A stretch of DNA of 64,000 nucleotides from Methylomonas koyamae (GTDB lineage: Bacteria > Pseudomonadota > Gammaproteobacteria > Methylococcales > Methylomonadaceae). The DNA is taken from positions 1 to 64,000 of the forward strand of contig NZ_PPPU01000005.1 in the NCBI RefSeq assembly GCF_006483455.1. The letters run 5' to 3'. This document shows positions 1 to 9,193 of this stretch, in pieces. Numbering within the stretch: position 1 is the stretch's first letter; each line of letters starts with the position of its first letter. The notes beneath the pieces were generated by a model. That model saw only the letters and a list, made by a program, of their open reading frames with translations. It was not told the origin of the DNA and ran no database searches. A program made the position numbers and the translations under genes.

Positions 1-19
1 CAAATTTTTCTTTAGCCAT
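1..19 (-). CDS. tuf: Elongation factor Tu, first six codons only (cut by window edge)
   Basis: The reverse strand reads ATG GCT AAA GAA AAA TTT G, giving MAKEKF plus the first base of the next codon. This is the usual start of bacterial EF-Tu (MAKEKFER in most gammaproteobacteria). It lies directly downstream of tRNA-Tyr, tRNA-Gly and tRNA-Thr on the same strand, which matches the classic tyrU-glyT-thrT-tufB transcription unit. EF-Tu delivers aminoacyl-tRNA to the ribosome. Only 19 bases are present, so the call rests on this short match and on the gene order. Confidence 0.75.
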
Positions 20-54
20 TTCGAAACACCTACAACAATACGATCAAAATAAAC

Positions 55-130
<76 letters not shown>

Positions 131-149
131 AAAAACAACCTACTCAGAA

Positions 150-223
150 TGGAGCGGGTGATGGGAATCGAACCCACGCAATCAGCTTGGAAGGCTGGAG
201 TTCTACCATTGAACTACACCCGC
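150..223 (-). tRNA. glyT: tRNA-Gly (anticodon TCC)
   Basis: A 74-nt cloverleaf on the reverse strand with encoded CCA. The acceptor stem is GCGGGTG/CACCCGC, the anticodon loop CTTCCAA gives anticodon TCC, and the T loop is GTTCGATTC. It sits between tRNA-Tyr and tRNA-Thr with about 20-nt spacers, consistent with one processed precursor. Confidence 0.97.
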
Positions 224-242
224 AGGATTCCTCAAAATTAGA

Positions 243-327
243 TGGTGGAGGGGGGAGGATTCGAACCTCCGAAGGTAGAACCGGCAGATTTACAGTCTGA
301 TCCCTTTGGCCGCTCGGGAACCCCTCC
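243..327 (-). tRNA. tyrU: tRNA-Tyr (anticodon GTA)
   Basis: An 85-nt class II tRNA on the reverse strand with a long variable arm and encoded CCA. The acceptor stem is GGAGGGG/CCCCTCC and the anticodon loop CTGTAAA gives anticodon GTA. It is the first tRNA of the Tyr-Gly-Thr-tuf unit and lies about 60 bases downstream of the pth stop codon. Confidence 0.97.
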
Positions 328-342
328 GTACTTATTCGATCA

Positions 343-371
343 ATTTTCCTCTTTTTTACAAAAGAGGTCAA
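343..371 (-). promoter_or_regulatory. Candidate promoter of the tRNA-tuf unit
   Basis: On the reverse strand TTGACC is followed after 17 nt by GAAAAT, and the first tRNA begins about 15 nt further on. The spacer contains a CCTCTTTT/AAAAGAGG hairpin. The -35 box is good and the -10 box is weak (4 of 6), so this is a candidate only. Its position in the pth-tRNA gap is where a promoter would be expected. Confidence 0.4.
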
Positions 372-388
372 GCTTTTTATACGGCTTC

Positions 389-946
389 TTACGCAAGCGA
401 ATTAATTCGCGCCAAATCACCAGCCACCAACGCCTCAACATCCTTGAGCAACATATCGCACAAAGCCATAAACCTGAGCATCGCGCCATTAGAAAAACCA
501 GACAAAACGTAATCAGCCACGCCTCCATCAGACGGCCGACCTATACCAATCCGCAACCGGAAAAAATCTTTGGTCCCAGTGTTGGATATTATGTCTCGCA
601 GACCGTTATGCCCAGCATGACCACCATTGCGCTTGAGCCTCACCACGCCTTCCGCCAACTCAAGCTCATCATGAACAACCAAAAGCTCGCTGCAATCCAT
701 CTTATAAAACCGCATCAGCGCACCGACCGATGCACCACTTCTGTTCATAAAGGTCACTGGCTTCAGCAACAACACCCTACCAAGACCAATGCTGCAATCT
801 GCAACATCCCCTTGAAACTGAGCCGAGCGAGACCAGCGCGCTCCATGCACTTCAGCCAAACGATCCACAAACAAAAACCCGGCATTATGCCGGGTTCTTT
901 CGTACTGCTGACCAGGATTACCTAAACCAACAATCAACCTAATCAT
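389..946 (-). CDS. pth: Peptidyl-tRNA hydrolase
   Basis: A protein of 185 residues, a little shorter than E. coli Pth (194). It releases tRNA from peptidyl-tRNAs that drop off the ribosome, in the cytoplasm. The N-terminus has the family motif LIVGLGNPG followed by YERTRHNAGF, whose histidine is the catalytic residue. FMNRSG and the central VVHDELEL and GGHAGHNGLR motifs are also present. It follows rplY closely on the same strand, the usual rplY-pth pairing, and the tRNA-tuf unit lies downstream. A terminator-like palindrome lies within its early coding sequence and is listed separately. Confidence 0.97.
   Translation of the reverse strand: MIRLIVGLGNPGQQYERTRHNAGFLFVDRLAEVHGARWSRSAQFQGDVADCSIGLGRVLLLKPVTFMNRSGASVGALMRFYKMDCSELLVVHDELELAEGVVRLKRNGGHAGHNGLRDIISNTGTKDFFRLRIGIGRPSDGGVADYVLSGFSNGAMLRFMALCDMLLKDVEALVAGDLARINSLA
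868..896 (-). terminator. Terminator-like palindrome inside the pth coding sequence
   Basis: Read on the minus strand, arms AACCCGGCAT and ATGCCGGGTT are perfectly complementary around one central base, and the 3' arm runs directly into TTTTTG TTTG. As RNA this gives a GC-rich stem with a small loop followed by a U-rich stretch, the layout of an intrinsic terminator in the direction of pth transcription. It encodes the conserved RTRHNAGF segment, so codon constraint alone may explain part of it. Whether it stops transcription is unknown. Confidence 0.35.
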
Positions 947-962
947 TCAATGACTTTGGCAA

Positions 963-1559
963 TTACACAGATTCTTCAGCACCCCTGGTTTTAACAACCT
1001 GAGCCACAGGATGATTGTGCTCAGAACCATGAGCCAAAGCAGGCAACTCTACGCCAGCAGGCAACACCAAGTCAGACAAATGAATAGTCTCACCGATATC
1101 GATAGCTGCCAAATCCACCTCAATAAACTCGGGCAACACAGAAGGCATGCATATAACCTCAACATCAGTCATCGCATGCGTCACAACCCCACCTTTTTTA
1201 ACGCCAACGCACACAGCCTCGTTAACAAAATGCAACGGAACATGAACCTTCAGCTTGTGAGACTCATCGACACGCATGAAATCCATATGCAAAATCTGAG
1301 GCTTAGCCGGGTGACGCTGGATGTGCTTCAGCACCGCTTTTTCGGCCGCACCATCAACCATCACATCCAGAACATGAGAGTAAACCGCTTCGTGAGCCAG
1401 ATGCTTAACGACCTCGTTATGATCAAGAACCAGCATCAAAGGAGAAGCAGAACCGCCGTAAATAACCGCAGGAACCTTACCTTGCCGACGCACCGCTTTC
1501 GCCGAAGCACTACCAACACCAACACGAGCCTCTGCAATAAATTCAAACACGTTTGCCAT
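963..1559 (-). CDS. rplY: 50S ribosomal protein L25/general stress protein Ctc
   Basis: 198 residues, so the long (TL5/Ctc) form with the N-terminal L25 5S-rRNA-binding domain (about 1-90, with RRQGKVPAVIYGG) and a C-terminal beta domain (about 95-185), rather than the 94-residue E. coli form. It binds 5S rRNA in the central protuberance of the large subunit. It lies between prs and pth on the minus strand, the standard order. The start ATG has a GAGGAGAAAT ribosome-binding site directly upstream. Confidence 0.95.
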   Translation of the reverse strand: MANVFEFIAEARVGVGSASAKAVRRQGKVPAVIYGGSASPLMLVLDHNEVVKHLAHEAVYSHVLDVMVDGAAEKAVLKHIQRHPAKPQILHMDFMRVDESHKLKVHVPLHFVNEAVCVGVKKGGVVTHAMTDVEVICMPSVLPEFIEVDLAAIDIGETIHLSDLVLPAGVELPALAHGSEHNHPVAQVVKTRGAEESV

Positions 1560-1605
1560 TATTTCTCCTCACGCTTGCCACACAAGCACTACTTTAATTC
1601 TCAAT

Positions 1606-2559
1606 TTAATCAACATATAACGAACTTACGGATTCTCCAACCGCTATTCGCCTTATGGTTTCAGCCAACATTTCAGCGACACTCAACTGCCTGATTTTAC
1701 TGACACCCAACAACTCATCGGTTAAGGGAATCGTATCTGTGACGACCAGCTCATCAAGCACCGACTGCTTGACATTTTCAGCCGCAGCTCCAGAAAGCAC
1801 CGGATGAGTGCAATAAGCCACAACTTTTTTTGCCCCGTGCTTTTTTAATGCCGCAGCGGCGTGACACAGCGTACCAGCAGTATCCACCAGATCATCGACC
1901 ATCACACAAGTCCTACCGTCGACATCACCGATAATGTGCATGATTTCAGACACGTTAGGCCGAGGGCGGCGCTTATCGATAATCGCCAAGTCCGCATCAC
2001 CCAAGCGCTTTGCAATTGCTCGAGCCCTCACCACACCACCAACATCCGGCGACACCACAATCAAGTCCGGATATTCTTGCCGCCATATATCGCCAAGCAG
2101 AATTGGAGAAGCATATACATTGTCGACCGGAATTCCGAAAAAACCCATAATCTGGTCGGAGTGCAAATCTACCGTTAAGGCTCGATCAGCACCAGCATTG
2201 CCTATCATGTCGGCCACTAAACGCGCCGTAATCGGCACTCGCGCAGACCGAGACCTTCTATCCTGCCGCGCATAGCCGTAGTAAGGCATCACTGCAGTAA
2301 TCCGGGCCGCAGAGGCGCGCCGAAGAGCATCGATCATCACCAACAACTCCATCAAATTTTCGTTGGTGGGAGAACAGGTTGGCTGAATTACAAAGACATC
2401 CCTTCCCCTAACGTTTTCCTGGATCTCTACAAAAATCTCGCCATCGCTAAAGCGACCGACACTAGCCATGCCAAGGCGCATGTTCAGCTTTTTCACGATA
2501 CCTTCAGACAAAGCCTTATTGGCATTGCCAGAGAATACCATTACCGAAGCCTCGCGCAT
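1606..2559 (-). CDS. prs: Ribose-phosphate pyrophosphokinase (PRPP synthase)
   Basis: 317 residues from the chosen start (E. coli 315). It makes 5-phosphoribosyl diphosphate from ribose 5-phosphate and ATP for nucleotide, His, Trp and NAD synthesis. Visible motifs are the ATP/flexible-loop region [10 protein letters not shown], the PRPP-binding loop [12 protein letters not shown], and [19 protein letters not shown] near the N-terminus. The frame stays open upstream through tRNA-Gln, but that part is not coding. The start [11 protein letters not shown] has GGGAGTG about 5 nt upstream. A second ATG six codons later (2541) is possible. The gene sits between ispE/tRNA-Gln and rplY as in other gammaproteobacteria. 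Confidence 0.96.
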   Translation of the reverse strand: MREASVMVFSGNANKALSEGIVKKLNMRLGMASVGRFSDGEIFVEIQENVRGRDVFVIQPTCSPTNENLMELLVMIDALRRASAARITAVMPYYGYARQDRRSRSARVPITARLVADMIGNAGADRALTVDLHSDQIMGFFGIPVDNVYASPILLGDIWRQEYPDLIVVSPDVGGVVRARAIAKRLGDADLAIIDKRRPRPNVSEIMHIIGDVDGRTCVMVDDLVDTAGTLCHAAAALKKHGAKKVVAYCTHPVLSGAAAENVKQSVLDELVVTDTIPLTDELLGVSKIRQLSVAEMLAETIRRIAVGESVSSLYVD

Positions 2560-2594
2560 TAAAGCACTCCCAAGGGATTTAAATTTGGAAATTA

Positions 2595-2669
2595 TGGCTG
2601 GGCTGCTAGGATTCGAACCTAGGTATGCGGGGATCAAAACCCCGTGCCTTACCGCTTGGCGACAGCCCA
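2595..2669 (-). tRNA. glnU: tRNA-Gln (anticodon TTG)
   Basis: A 75-nt cloverleaf on the reverse strand with encoded CCA. The acceptor stem is TGGGCTG/CAGCCCA and the anticodon loop TTTTGAT is closed by CGGGG/CCCCG, giving anticodon TTG. The T arm contains GGTTCGAATCC. It lies between ispE and prs, a placement found in many gammaproteobacteria, and is probably cotranscribed with them. Confidence 0.97.
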
Positions 2670-2678
2670 ATATTTGAC

Positions 2679-3566
2679 TTAAAACACTCCCTGTTCCAAC
2701 TTAACGTGAAGCGGCGACTTATCCACCTCCTTGGCGAGATAAACCATCCACTCTTCAATCAGCCCGGAATACGCACACTTTGCCGCATCTTCGGAATCAA
2801 ATTCCGCAAAAACACAGGCACCGGTACCGGTTAACTTAGCCTCTCCGAATTCCGACAAAGCATGAATAGCCCTTACAATCGGAGGATACAACTCACTCAC
2901 AACCGAAAGACAATCGTTCCTTGCATCCCCTGCAAGAAAGTCAGTCATTTTGATTGGTTTACTATTTCTTGTCAACCCATTAGCCAAAAAAATTTGTTTG
3001 GTGTTTACGTGGCAATCCGGCTTAATCACAACAACCCACCTGCCCGGAACGTTCACCTCAGTCAACTTTTCTCCAACTCCCTCAGCCCAAGAGGTTCGAC
3101 CAAACACAAAAACAGGCACATCGGCGCCCAATCGCAACCCCAGATCCATTAAAGTCTCAAGAGAAAGGTTCAATCCCCAAAGCTTATTTAGTACCAGTAG
3201 CGTCGTGGCAGCATCCGAACTCCCCCCCCCCAATCCACCACCCATTGGAAGATTCTTTTCAATTTCAATCCACGCGCCCTCACGGCTTCCAGTATATTCT
3301 TTGAGTAAATTAGCAGCACGAACAGTCAAATCATCGCTCTCAGGCACCCCAGGAATCGGGTTGCGGAGCCTGACTTTGCCATCCTCCGCAGGACTAAACC
3401 TAATCCAATCACACAAGTCGATAATTCGGAACACCGTTTGCAACAAATGATAGCCATCCGGGCGACGGCCGATAATTCTCAACATCAGGTTTAATTTTGC
3501 CGGAGCTGGCCACTTCTCGCCCCATCCCTTCGAATTTAATTGACTTTCAGTCACGACAAATCCCAT
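2679..3566 (-). CDS. ispE: 4-diphosphocytidyl-2-C-methyl-D-erythritol kinase
   Basis: 295 residues; a GHMP-family kinase that phosphorylates CDP-methylerythritol in the MEP route to isoprenoids. The substrate motif [12 protein letters not shown] is at residues 20-31 and the glycine-rich ATP loop [16 protein letters not shown] is around residues 105-120. A late [12 protein letters not shown] matches the third GHMP motif. The start codon lies 16 bases inside the end of lolB, which suggests translational coupling. The position between lolB and prs is the usual one. Confidence 0.96.
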   Translation of the reverse strand: MGFVVTESQLNSKGWGEKWPAPAKLNLMLRIIGRRPDGYHLLQTVFRIIDLCDWIRFSPAEDGKVRLRNPIPGVPESDDLTVRAANLLKEYTGSREGAWIEIEKNLPMGGGLGGGSSDAATTLLVLNKLWGLNLSLETLMDLGLRLGADVPVFVFGRTSWAEGVGEKLTEVNVPGRWVVVIKPDCHVNTKQIFLANGLTRNSKPIKMTDFLAGDARNDCLSVVSELYPPIVRAIHALSEFGEAKLTGTGACVFAEFDSEDAAKCAYSGLIEEWMVYLAKEVDKSPLHVKLEQGVF

Positions 3567-4120
3567 TGATCCACTATCAATTTTATTTTTGTACGATCTT
3601 TTTCAATATTGATTTTCTTAGGCAGAGAATCCGACGCTACCTTATACACGTCCCTAAAAGTGACCCTCCAACCCGCCTGCATAAAACCAGCATCCAATTC
3701 GACGCCCTGCAAACCCGGATCGAGAATCCCGAATACCCAATACCTCAACGAGTCGACAGGCATCACCACTCCCAACCGCTCCGACAAAACCTGCTCTGCC
3801 GAACCGTAAAATTCTTGCCGATTCTCGCCATCGTCGATTGTGACCGCGCCATCGACCACACTAATCGCCAAACGCCCCTGCGCCAACGGCCCCAACAACT
3901 CGATATCGTCCCTGCCGCCAAGATGCCGCCAATTGACCGATGCAGAAAACGACTCTCGCTCATCAGCAACCGCCAATCTTCCCGAGAATGCCCAACGACC
4001 GTGAGCCTGCAAGGCATGGGTTTCAAAGGGACGATAAACGCTGACTTCCGACTCAGAAACCAGCGAGCAAGCTGACAATGCCAAAATGCAACACACCCCC
4101 AGCCCACGCAGAATCATCAT
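3551..4120 (-). CDS. lolB: Outer-membrane lipoprotein LolB
   Basis: 189 residues with a short signal peptide and lipobox LSAC (Cys about residue 18), so it is lipid-anchored. LolB receives lipoproteins from periplasmic LolA and inserts them into the outer membrane. The domain is a single unclosed beta barrel. GRWAFSGRLAV and the middle segment YGSAEQVLSERLG ... LRYWVFG fit LolB family conservation. It overlaps the TPR gene upstream by one base and ispE downstream by 16 bases, so the three are likely one transcript. Confidence 0.92.
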   Translation of the reverse strand: MMILRGLGVCCILALSACSLVSESEVSVYRPFETHALQAHGRWAFSGRLAVADERESFSASVNWRHLGGRDDIELLGPLAQGRLAISVVDGAVTIDDGENRQEFYGSAEQVLSERLGVVMPVDSLRYWVFGILDPGLQGVELDAGFMQAGWRVTFRDVYKVASDSLPKKINIEKDRTKIKLIVDQWDLS

Positions 4121-5844
4121 TATTGGCCGCTCTGTAAAAAGCGCTTTTTGAATTCGAGCAAATATTCGTCCTCTGGAGATTTTTTAAAAGCAGCGTCAAA
4201 CAATTCCTTGGCCTGCTTTTTATCACCCATCTCCCACAACACCTCGGCAATATGGGCGGCAATCTCATTTTCAGGCTGTTTGTCGTAGGCTTTACGCAAA
4301 TATTCCAAGGCCAATTCCAACTTACCTTGTTTATATAGCAACCAACCGTAGCTATCGACGATCACCGGCTCTTCCGGCTGCAACTCGATGGCCTTTCCAA
4401 GATATTTGGCGGCCTCATCATAACGTTGCGTTCGGTCGACCAAGGTATAACCCAAAGCATTCAGAGCCGCGACGTCTTCCGGCTTTTTCTCCAGAATCTT
4501 CAGCAAATCTGCCTCAAGCACGTCGAGCTTATCCAAACGCTCAGCCACCAGAGCCCGAGCGTAAAGCACATCACGGTTATCCGGCGCCTCTTTCAACGCT
4601 GACGTCAGAGCATCGAACGCATCCTGATAGCGCCCGGACTGGTTATACAATTCGGCCTTTACCATCAGTATCCGCAAACGCTGCTCCGGATATTTGACAT
4701 CCATCCGATTGACTCGCGCTTCGACATCATCCAATCGCTTCTGATTCATCAAAAGTGAGACTGCGGCCATGTCGGCGTCGAAAGCGTAACTCCCCTCTTC
4801 GACCCGGTCGAACCAAGCCAAAGCTTTTTCCGGACGCTGTTGCTCCAGCGCTATTTTGCCCAGGTAAAAGCTGGCCTGGCCTTCCCAGTCCGGATTGGGC
4901 AACAACCTCTCCAAAGTGTTTTCGGCCTTATCTACCTGGTTTAGCTGCATATGAATCAAAGCCAGAGCAAACAAGGTCTCCGGATCGTCCGGCTTATCTT
5001 CAAGCACTGACTGGCAAAGCTTGATCGCGTCGTCATAATCGCGACTATTAACCAAAACCTCCAACAACATTTTTCGGAGCTGTTTGTCGTTCGGCGCCTG
5101 TTTCACGGCTTTTTCCAGATATTCTCTGGCCTTAGCCAAGTCGCCCGCCCGACCCGCCAACTGCGCCTGAAAAATAACCGCCTTGTTCCAATCGGGCTCC
5201 AACAACAAGGCCTGACTGATTTTTTGTTGGGCCAGTTCGCTCTGCTGCAATACCGAAGCCAATACCGCCTGGACGAAAAAGATGCCGGCATGGGCCGGAC
5301 GCATTTGCGCCAACTCATCCAACACATCGTAAGTAAACTGAGTCCGCCCCTCTTTTTCAAGCAGCTTGCTCATCTCCAGCAATCCGGCTTCAAAACCGGC
5401 AGGATCGTCGGCCAACATCGCGTCGAGATTATCCAGCGCTGCCTTATGATCGGAATTCTTAATAGCCAACAACACCGCAAACTTTCTGGCTGCCAAATTT
5501 TTGCCGTCCTTAGACAACCAAACCGTCAACGCTTCCCGCGTCCGCGCCTCATCCTTTAGGAACAAACCGATTTTCACCGCTCTTTCGGCAATCCGCGGAT
5601 CGTCGACCCGCTTAGCGGCCTGCAAATAGGCATCCATCGCCAAATCGTACTGGTTGCGCTGGCCCGCCAACTCAGCCGCCATCAACAGGTATAAAACCTC
5701 TTCGTCAATGACGGTGTTGCGGTTAACCCGGCTTTGCAGGCCATCAACCTTCGCCGGCTGATTCTCGACCGCAGCATCCTTGTCAGGCGCAACAGCACAT
5801 CCCGCTGCAGACAAAACTATTGCTATGGCTATCCATTTATTCAT
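4120..5844 (-). CDS. TPR-repeat lipoprotein
   Basis: 574 residues from MNKWIAIAIVL, with lipobox AAGC at about residue 14, so an outer-membrane or periplasm-facing lipoprotein. The rest is almost entirely tetratricopeptide helices (for example PEEPVIVDSYGWLLYKQGKLELALEYLRKAY near the C-terminus, given here in parts: PVIVDSYGWLLYKQGK then LELALEYLRKAY), with at least eight repeats. Such proteins often precede lolB in gammaproteobacteria, but their partner is not known to me. It shares one base with lolB. An upstream in-frame extension to 5937 lacks a signal-like N-terminus and is not used. The promoter region is shared with divergent hemA. Confidence 0.88.
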   Translation of the reverse strand: MNKWIAIAIVLSAAGCAVAPDKDAAVENQPAKVDGLQSRVNRNTVIDEEVLYLLMAAELAGQRNQYDLAMDAYLQAAKRVDDPRIAERAVKIGLFLKDEARTREALTVWLSKDGKNLAARKFAVLLAIKNSDHKAALDNLDAMLADDPAGFEAGLLEMSKLLEKEGRTQFTYDVLDELAQMRPAHAGIFFVQAVLASVLQQSELAQQKISQALLLEPDWNKAVIFQAQLAGRAGDLAKAREYLEKAVKQAPNDKQLRKMLLEVLVNSRDYDDAIKLCQSVLEDKPDDPETLFALALIHMQLNQVDKAENTLERLLPNPDWEGQASFYLGKIALEQQRPEKALAWFDRVEEGSYAFDADMAAVSLLMNQKRLDDVEARVNRMDVKYPEQRLRILMVKAELYNQSGRYQDAFDALTSALKEAPDNRDVLYARALVAERLDKLDVLEADLLKILEKKPEDVAALNALGYTLVDRTQRYDEAAKYLGKAIELQPEEPVIVDSYGWLLYKQGKLELALEYLRKAYDKQPENEIAAHIAEVLWEMGDKKQAKELFDAAFKKSPEDEYLLEFKKRFLQSGQ

Positions 5845-5930
5845 GCAATCAATCGACCTGTGTTCAGAAAATTGTTTTTTATAGATTACCAGAAAAACCC
5901 CGGCGAGTCGGACCGCTGTTTGATTGGATT

Positions 5931-5958
5931 TGGACAAAAACTGCGCATTCCTTAAAAT
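5931..5958 (+). promoter_or_regulatory. Candidate sigma-70 promoter of hemA
   Basis: TGGACA (5931-5936, 5 of 6 to TTGACA) and TAAAAT (5953-5958, 5 of 6 to TATAAT) are separated by 16 nt. The hemA start codon is 34 bases after the -10 box. The two boxes lie in the divergent gap between the TPR lipoprotein gene and hemA. Confidence 0.5.
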
Positions 5959-5991
5959 ACAGGAATTTTCTTAAGTGTTTATGCGTATTCG

Positions 5992-7242
5992 ATGACTCTT
6001 CTCGCCGTAGGGATAAATTACAACACCGCGCCGGTCGCCGTCCGCGAACGGCTGGCGTTCCCGTCGGAAGCCCTGGAGGCCACACTGAAAAATCTGTGGA
6101 GCATCCGTGAAATCAGCGAGGCCGCGATACTCTCTACCTGCAACCGCACCGAATTTTATTGCCAGGCCGAACACGACGCCCAAAGCTCACTAGTGACATG
6201 GATTGCCGACACCAAGCAGATCAAACCCGCCGAATTTACTCCTTACCTTTATAGTTACAAAGACAGCCAATCGATTCGCCACATGTTCCGCGTTGCATGC
6301 GGCCTGGACTCGATGATACTCGGCGAACCGCAGATTCTGGGCCAGATGAAAACCGCCTATCACGCAGCATCGCAAGCCGGCACGTTGGGCCGCAACCTGA
6401 GCAAGCTGTTCCAGCATACGTTCTCCGCGGCGAAAAAAGTCCGTACCGACACCGCAATCGGCTCCAGCCCGGTCTCGGTCGCTTTCGCCGCAGTACAACT
6501 GGCTCAGCAAATTTTCGACAAGCTAAGCGACCAAACCGCGCTACTGATCGGAGCCGGCGAAACCATAGAGCTCACGGCCCGCCATTTGTTCCAACACGGC
6601 ATCGGCCGGATCATCATCGCCAACCGCACCTACGACAAAGCGCACGTACTTGCCACCCAGTTCAACGGCTACGCTATCTCGTTGGCGGAACTGCCCAACC
6701 ATCTGGCCGAAGCCGACATCGTCGTCTCCTCCACCGCCAGCCAGTTGCCGATCCTGGGCAAGGGCCGGGTCGAGAGCGCAATCAAAATCCGCAAACACAA
6801 GCCGATGTTCATGGTCGATCTGGCCGTGCCGCGCGATATCGAAGCCGAAGTCGGCCAATTGCGCGACGTTTACCTGTACACCGTCGACGACCTGCAACAT
6901 ACCGTCAACCAGAACATGGACTCGCGCCGCCGCGCGGCGGAACAAGCCGAAGAAATCATCGACACCCAAGTCGAACATTTTCTGGCCTGGTTGCGCTCGC
7001 AGGGCGCTCAGGAAACCATCCGCGATTTCCGGGCGCAAGCGGAAAAGACCCGCGACGAGGCGTTGCAAAGAGCAATAGCCCAACTAAATACCGGCGCAAA
7101 TGCCGAAGACGTGTTACAACGTTTAGCCCATACCTTAACCAACAAATTGATCCACACGCCCTGCGCGCAACTGCGCGACGCCGGCGCCAACGAACGCCAC
7201 GACCTGATCGCCGCCTCGCGCGAAATTTTCAAATTAAGATAA
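5992..7242 (+). CDS. hemA: Glutamyl-tRNA reductase
   Basis: 416 residues. It reduces glutamyl-tRNA(Glu) to glutamate-1-semialdehyde with NADPH, the first committed step of C5-pathway tetrapyrrole synthesis. Motifs: LLAVGINYNTAPVAVRERL at the N-terminus, catalytic cysteine in ILSTCNRTEFY (about residue 50), GLDSMILGEPQILGQ (about 105), and the NADPH-binding LIGAGETIEL (about 185). A C-terminal dimerisation helix follows residue 310. It begins the hemA-prfA-prmC cluster, which is widely conserved in gammaproteobacteria. Confidence 0.97.
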   Translation: MTLLAVGINYNTAPVAVRERLAFPSEALEATLKNLWSIREISEAAILSTCNRTEFYCQAEHDAQSSLVTWIADTKQIKPAEFTPYLYSYKDSQSIRHMFRVACGLDSMILGEPQILGQMKTAYHAASQAGTLGRNLSKLFQHTFSAAKKVRTDTAIGSSPVSVAFAAVQLAQQIFDKLSDQTALLIGAGETIELTARHLFQHGIGRIIIANRTYDKAHVLATQFNGYAISLAELPNHLAEADIVVSSTASQLPILGKGRVESAIKIRKHKPMFMVDLAVPRDIEAEVGQLRDVYLYTVDDLQHTVNQNMDSRRRAAEQAEEIIDTQVEHFLAWLRSQGAQETIRDFRAQAEKTRDEALQRAIAQLNTGANAEDVLQRLAHTLTNKLIHTPCAQLRDAGANERHDLIAASREIFKLR

Positions 7243-7248
7243 CCGTTG

Positions 7249-8334
7249 ATGAAACCCTCGATACAAACCAAGCTGGAAAACCTCGGCGAGCGCTTCGAAG
7301 AAATTACCGCGCTGCTCACCCAACCGGAAGTGCAAAGCAACCAAAACCAATTTCGCAGCCTGAGCCAGGAATACGCTCAGCTGGAACCGATCGTCGCCTG
7401 CTACAGACAATATCAAGATAACGCAACCGATTTGGAATCGGCCAGGGAAATGGCCAAGGACAGCGATCCGGAGCTACGCGAGATGGCGAAGGAAGAAATC
7501 GCTGCGGCAGACAGCCGGCGCGAGGCCTTGGAACAAGAACTACAAATCCTGTTGCTACCGAAAGACCCCAACGATAATCACAACGTCTTTTTGGAGGTCC
7601 GGGCCGGCACCGGCGGCGACGAAGCGGCGATTTTCTCCGGCGATCTGGCGCGGATGTACCAACGCTACGCCGAGCGTCAGGGCTGGAATGTGGAAATCAT
7701 CAACGAAAACCGCGGCGAACACGGCGGTTATAAAGAGATCATCATGCGCGTGGCCGGCCAGAACGTATATTCGCAATTGAAGTTCGAATCCGGCACCCAT
7801 CGCGTGCAGCGGGTACCGGAAACCGAATCGCAAGGCCGGGTGCATACCTCGGCCTGCACCGTGGCGATCATGCCCGAAGTCGACAGCGTCGACGAAATCG
7901 AGATCAACCCGGCCGATTTGCGCATCGACACCTACCGCGCTTCCGGCGCCGGCGGCCAGCACGTCAACCGTACCGACTCGGCCATCCGCATCACCCACAT
8001 CCCAACCGGCGTCGTGGTGGAATGCCAGGACGAACGTTCGCAGCACAAAAACCGGGCCAGAGCGATGTCAGTATTGCAGGCGCGCTTATTGGCCGCCGAA
8101 CAGGAAAAAATCCACGCCGAACAGTCGGAAAGCCGGAAATTGCAGGTCGGCAGCGGCGACCGCTCTGAGCGCATCCGCACTTACAATTACCCGCAAGGCC
8201 GGCTGACCGACCACCGCATCAACCTGACCTTGTACAAACTGGAAGACATAATGGAAGGGGCGCTGGACCAAGTCATCCAACCGCTAATCCACGAACACCA
8301 AGCAGAATTGCTGACCCAGCTAGGCAATGCTTGA
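7249..8334 (+). CDS. prfA: Peptide chain release factor 1
   Basis: 361 residues, the usual length. RF1 reads UAA/UAG stop codons and triggers peptide release. The methylated GGQ motif is in [17 protein letters not shown] (about residue 234) and the HKNRARAM segment follows it. The ATG at 7249 is chosen because the TTG just before it is a less likely start. It lies 6 bases after hemA, and its last 8 bases overlap prmC, whose product methylates this protein. Confidence 0.97.
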   Translation: MKPSIQTKLENLGERFEEITALLTQPEVQSNQNQFRSLSQEYAQLEPIVACYRQYQDNATDLESAREMAKDSDPELREMAKEEIAAADSRREALEQELQILLLPKDPNDNHNVFLEVRAGTGGDEAAIFSGDLARMYQRYAERQGWNVEIINENRGEHGGYKEIIMRVAGQNVYSQLKFESGTHRVQRVPETESQGRVHTSACTVAIMPEVDSVDEIEINPADLRIDTYRASGAGGQHVNRTDSAIRITHIPTGVVVECQDERSQHKNRARAMSVLQARLLAAEQEKIHAEQSESRKLQVGSGDRSERIRTYNYPQGRLTDHRINLTLYKLEDIMEGALDQVIQPLIHEHQAELLTQLGNA

Positions 8335-9193
8335 CGGCGATCGCGTCCGGCCGGAAACCATCGCCGAGTTGCTGGCTTCCGCCGCAGCGGCATTGGCCGA
8401 CAGCTCCGAAACCGCCCAACTCGACGCCGAAGTCCTGCTCTGCCATTGTCTGGATAAACCGCGGGCGTTTCTGCGCGCCTGGCCGGAGCGCAGTCCGGAT
8501 GCCGAGCAGACCTCGAAATTCCACCGTTTGCTCGAGCAGCGCCGGCAAGGTGTTCCGGTGGCCTATTTGACCGGCCACCGAGAATTCTGGTCGCGCGAGT
8601 TTCTGGTCGGTCCGGAGGTGCTGATTCCGCGCCCGGATACCGAGCTGCTGGTCGAACTTAGCCTCGACTTGCTGCCGAGCGATCGGCCTTGCCGAGTCAT
8701 CGATCTGGGCACCGGCTCCGGGATATTGGCCATCACCCTCGCCGTCGAGCGTCCGCTGGCGCATGTAGTCGGCTTGGATATCAACCGCGCGGCACTGGAG
8801 ACAGCCCAACGCAATGCCGGACGGCTGCAGGTGGCCAACGTTAATTTCGCCGTTTCGAATTGGTTTGCGGACATAGCCGAATCCGATTTTGACCTGGTAG
8901 TGAGCAACCCACCCTACATCGCGGCGGACGACCCGCATCTGCGGCAAGGCGATGTTCGCTTCGAACCGGCCAACGCTTTGGTCAGCGCCGAAAACGGCCT
9001 GAAAGATATCCGCCTGATCGCCGAGCAGGCTCGCAGTCGGTTGAAACCGCATGGTCAACTGTTGCTCGAACACGGTTACAATCAAGCGACAGCCGTCCAG
9101 ACCATCTTGACGGCGCTCGGTTACCGGCACGTCGCCACGCACCACGATTTAGCAAATAATCCTCGCGTTACCAGAGGGGTATGGAATCCATGA
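8327..9193 (+). CDS. prmC: Release factor glutamine N5-methyltransferase
   Basis: 288 residues. It methylates the glutamine of the GGQ motif of RF1 and RF2 using S-adenosylmethionine. The SAM-binding motif is [13 protein letters not shown] (about residue 125) and the substrate-glutamine motif NPPYI lies at about residue 195. The N-terminal helical domain (1-85) contains [12 protein letters not shown]. The start overlaps the end of prfA by 8 bases and the end overlaps the next gene by 4 bases, so the three are coupled. Confidence 0.96.
   Translation: MLDGDRVRPETIAELLASAAAALADSSETAQLDAEVLLCHCLDKPRAFLRAWPERSPDAEQTSKFHRLLEQRRQGVPVAYLTGHREFWSREFLVGPEVLIPRPDTELLVELSLDLLPSDRPCRVIDLGTGSGILAITLAVERPLAHVVGLDINRAALETAQRNAGRLQVANVNFAVSNWFADIAESDFDLVVSNPPYIAADDPHLRQGDVRFEPANALVSAENGLKDIRLIAEQARSRLKPHGQLLLEHGYNQATAVQTILTALGYRHVATHHDLANNPRVTRGVWNP

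Noticed and set aside
144-371. Short minus-strand frame over the tRNA region
   Set aside because: It covers tRNA-Gly and tRNA-Tyr and cannot be a gene.
2560-2670. N-terminal extension of prs
   Set aside because: The extension would cover tRNA-Gln. The start at 2559 has a ribosome-binding site and gives the normal protein length.
6297-7421. Long open frame overlapping hemA and prfA in another plus frame
   Set aside because: It lies fully in the shadow of two well-conserved genes, has Arg/Pro/His-rich low-quality composition and no recognisable domain.
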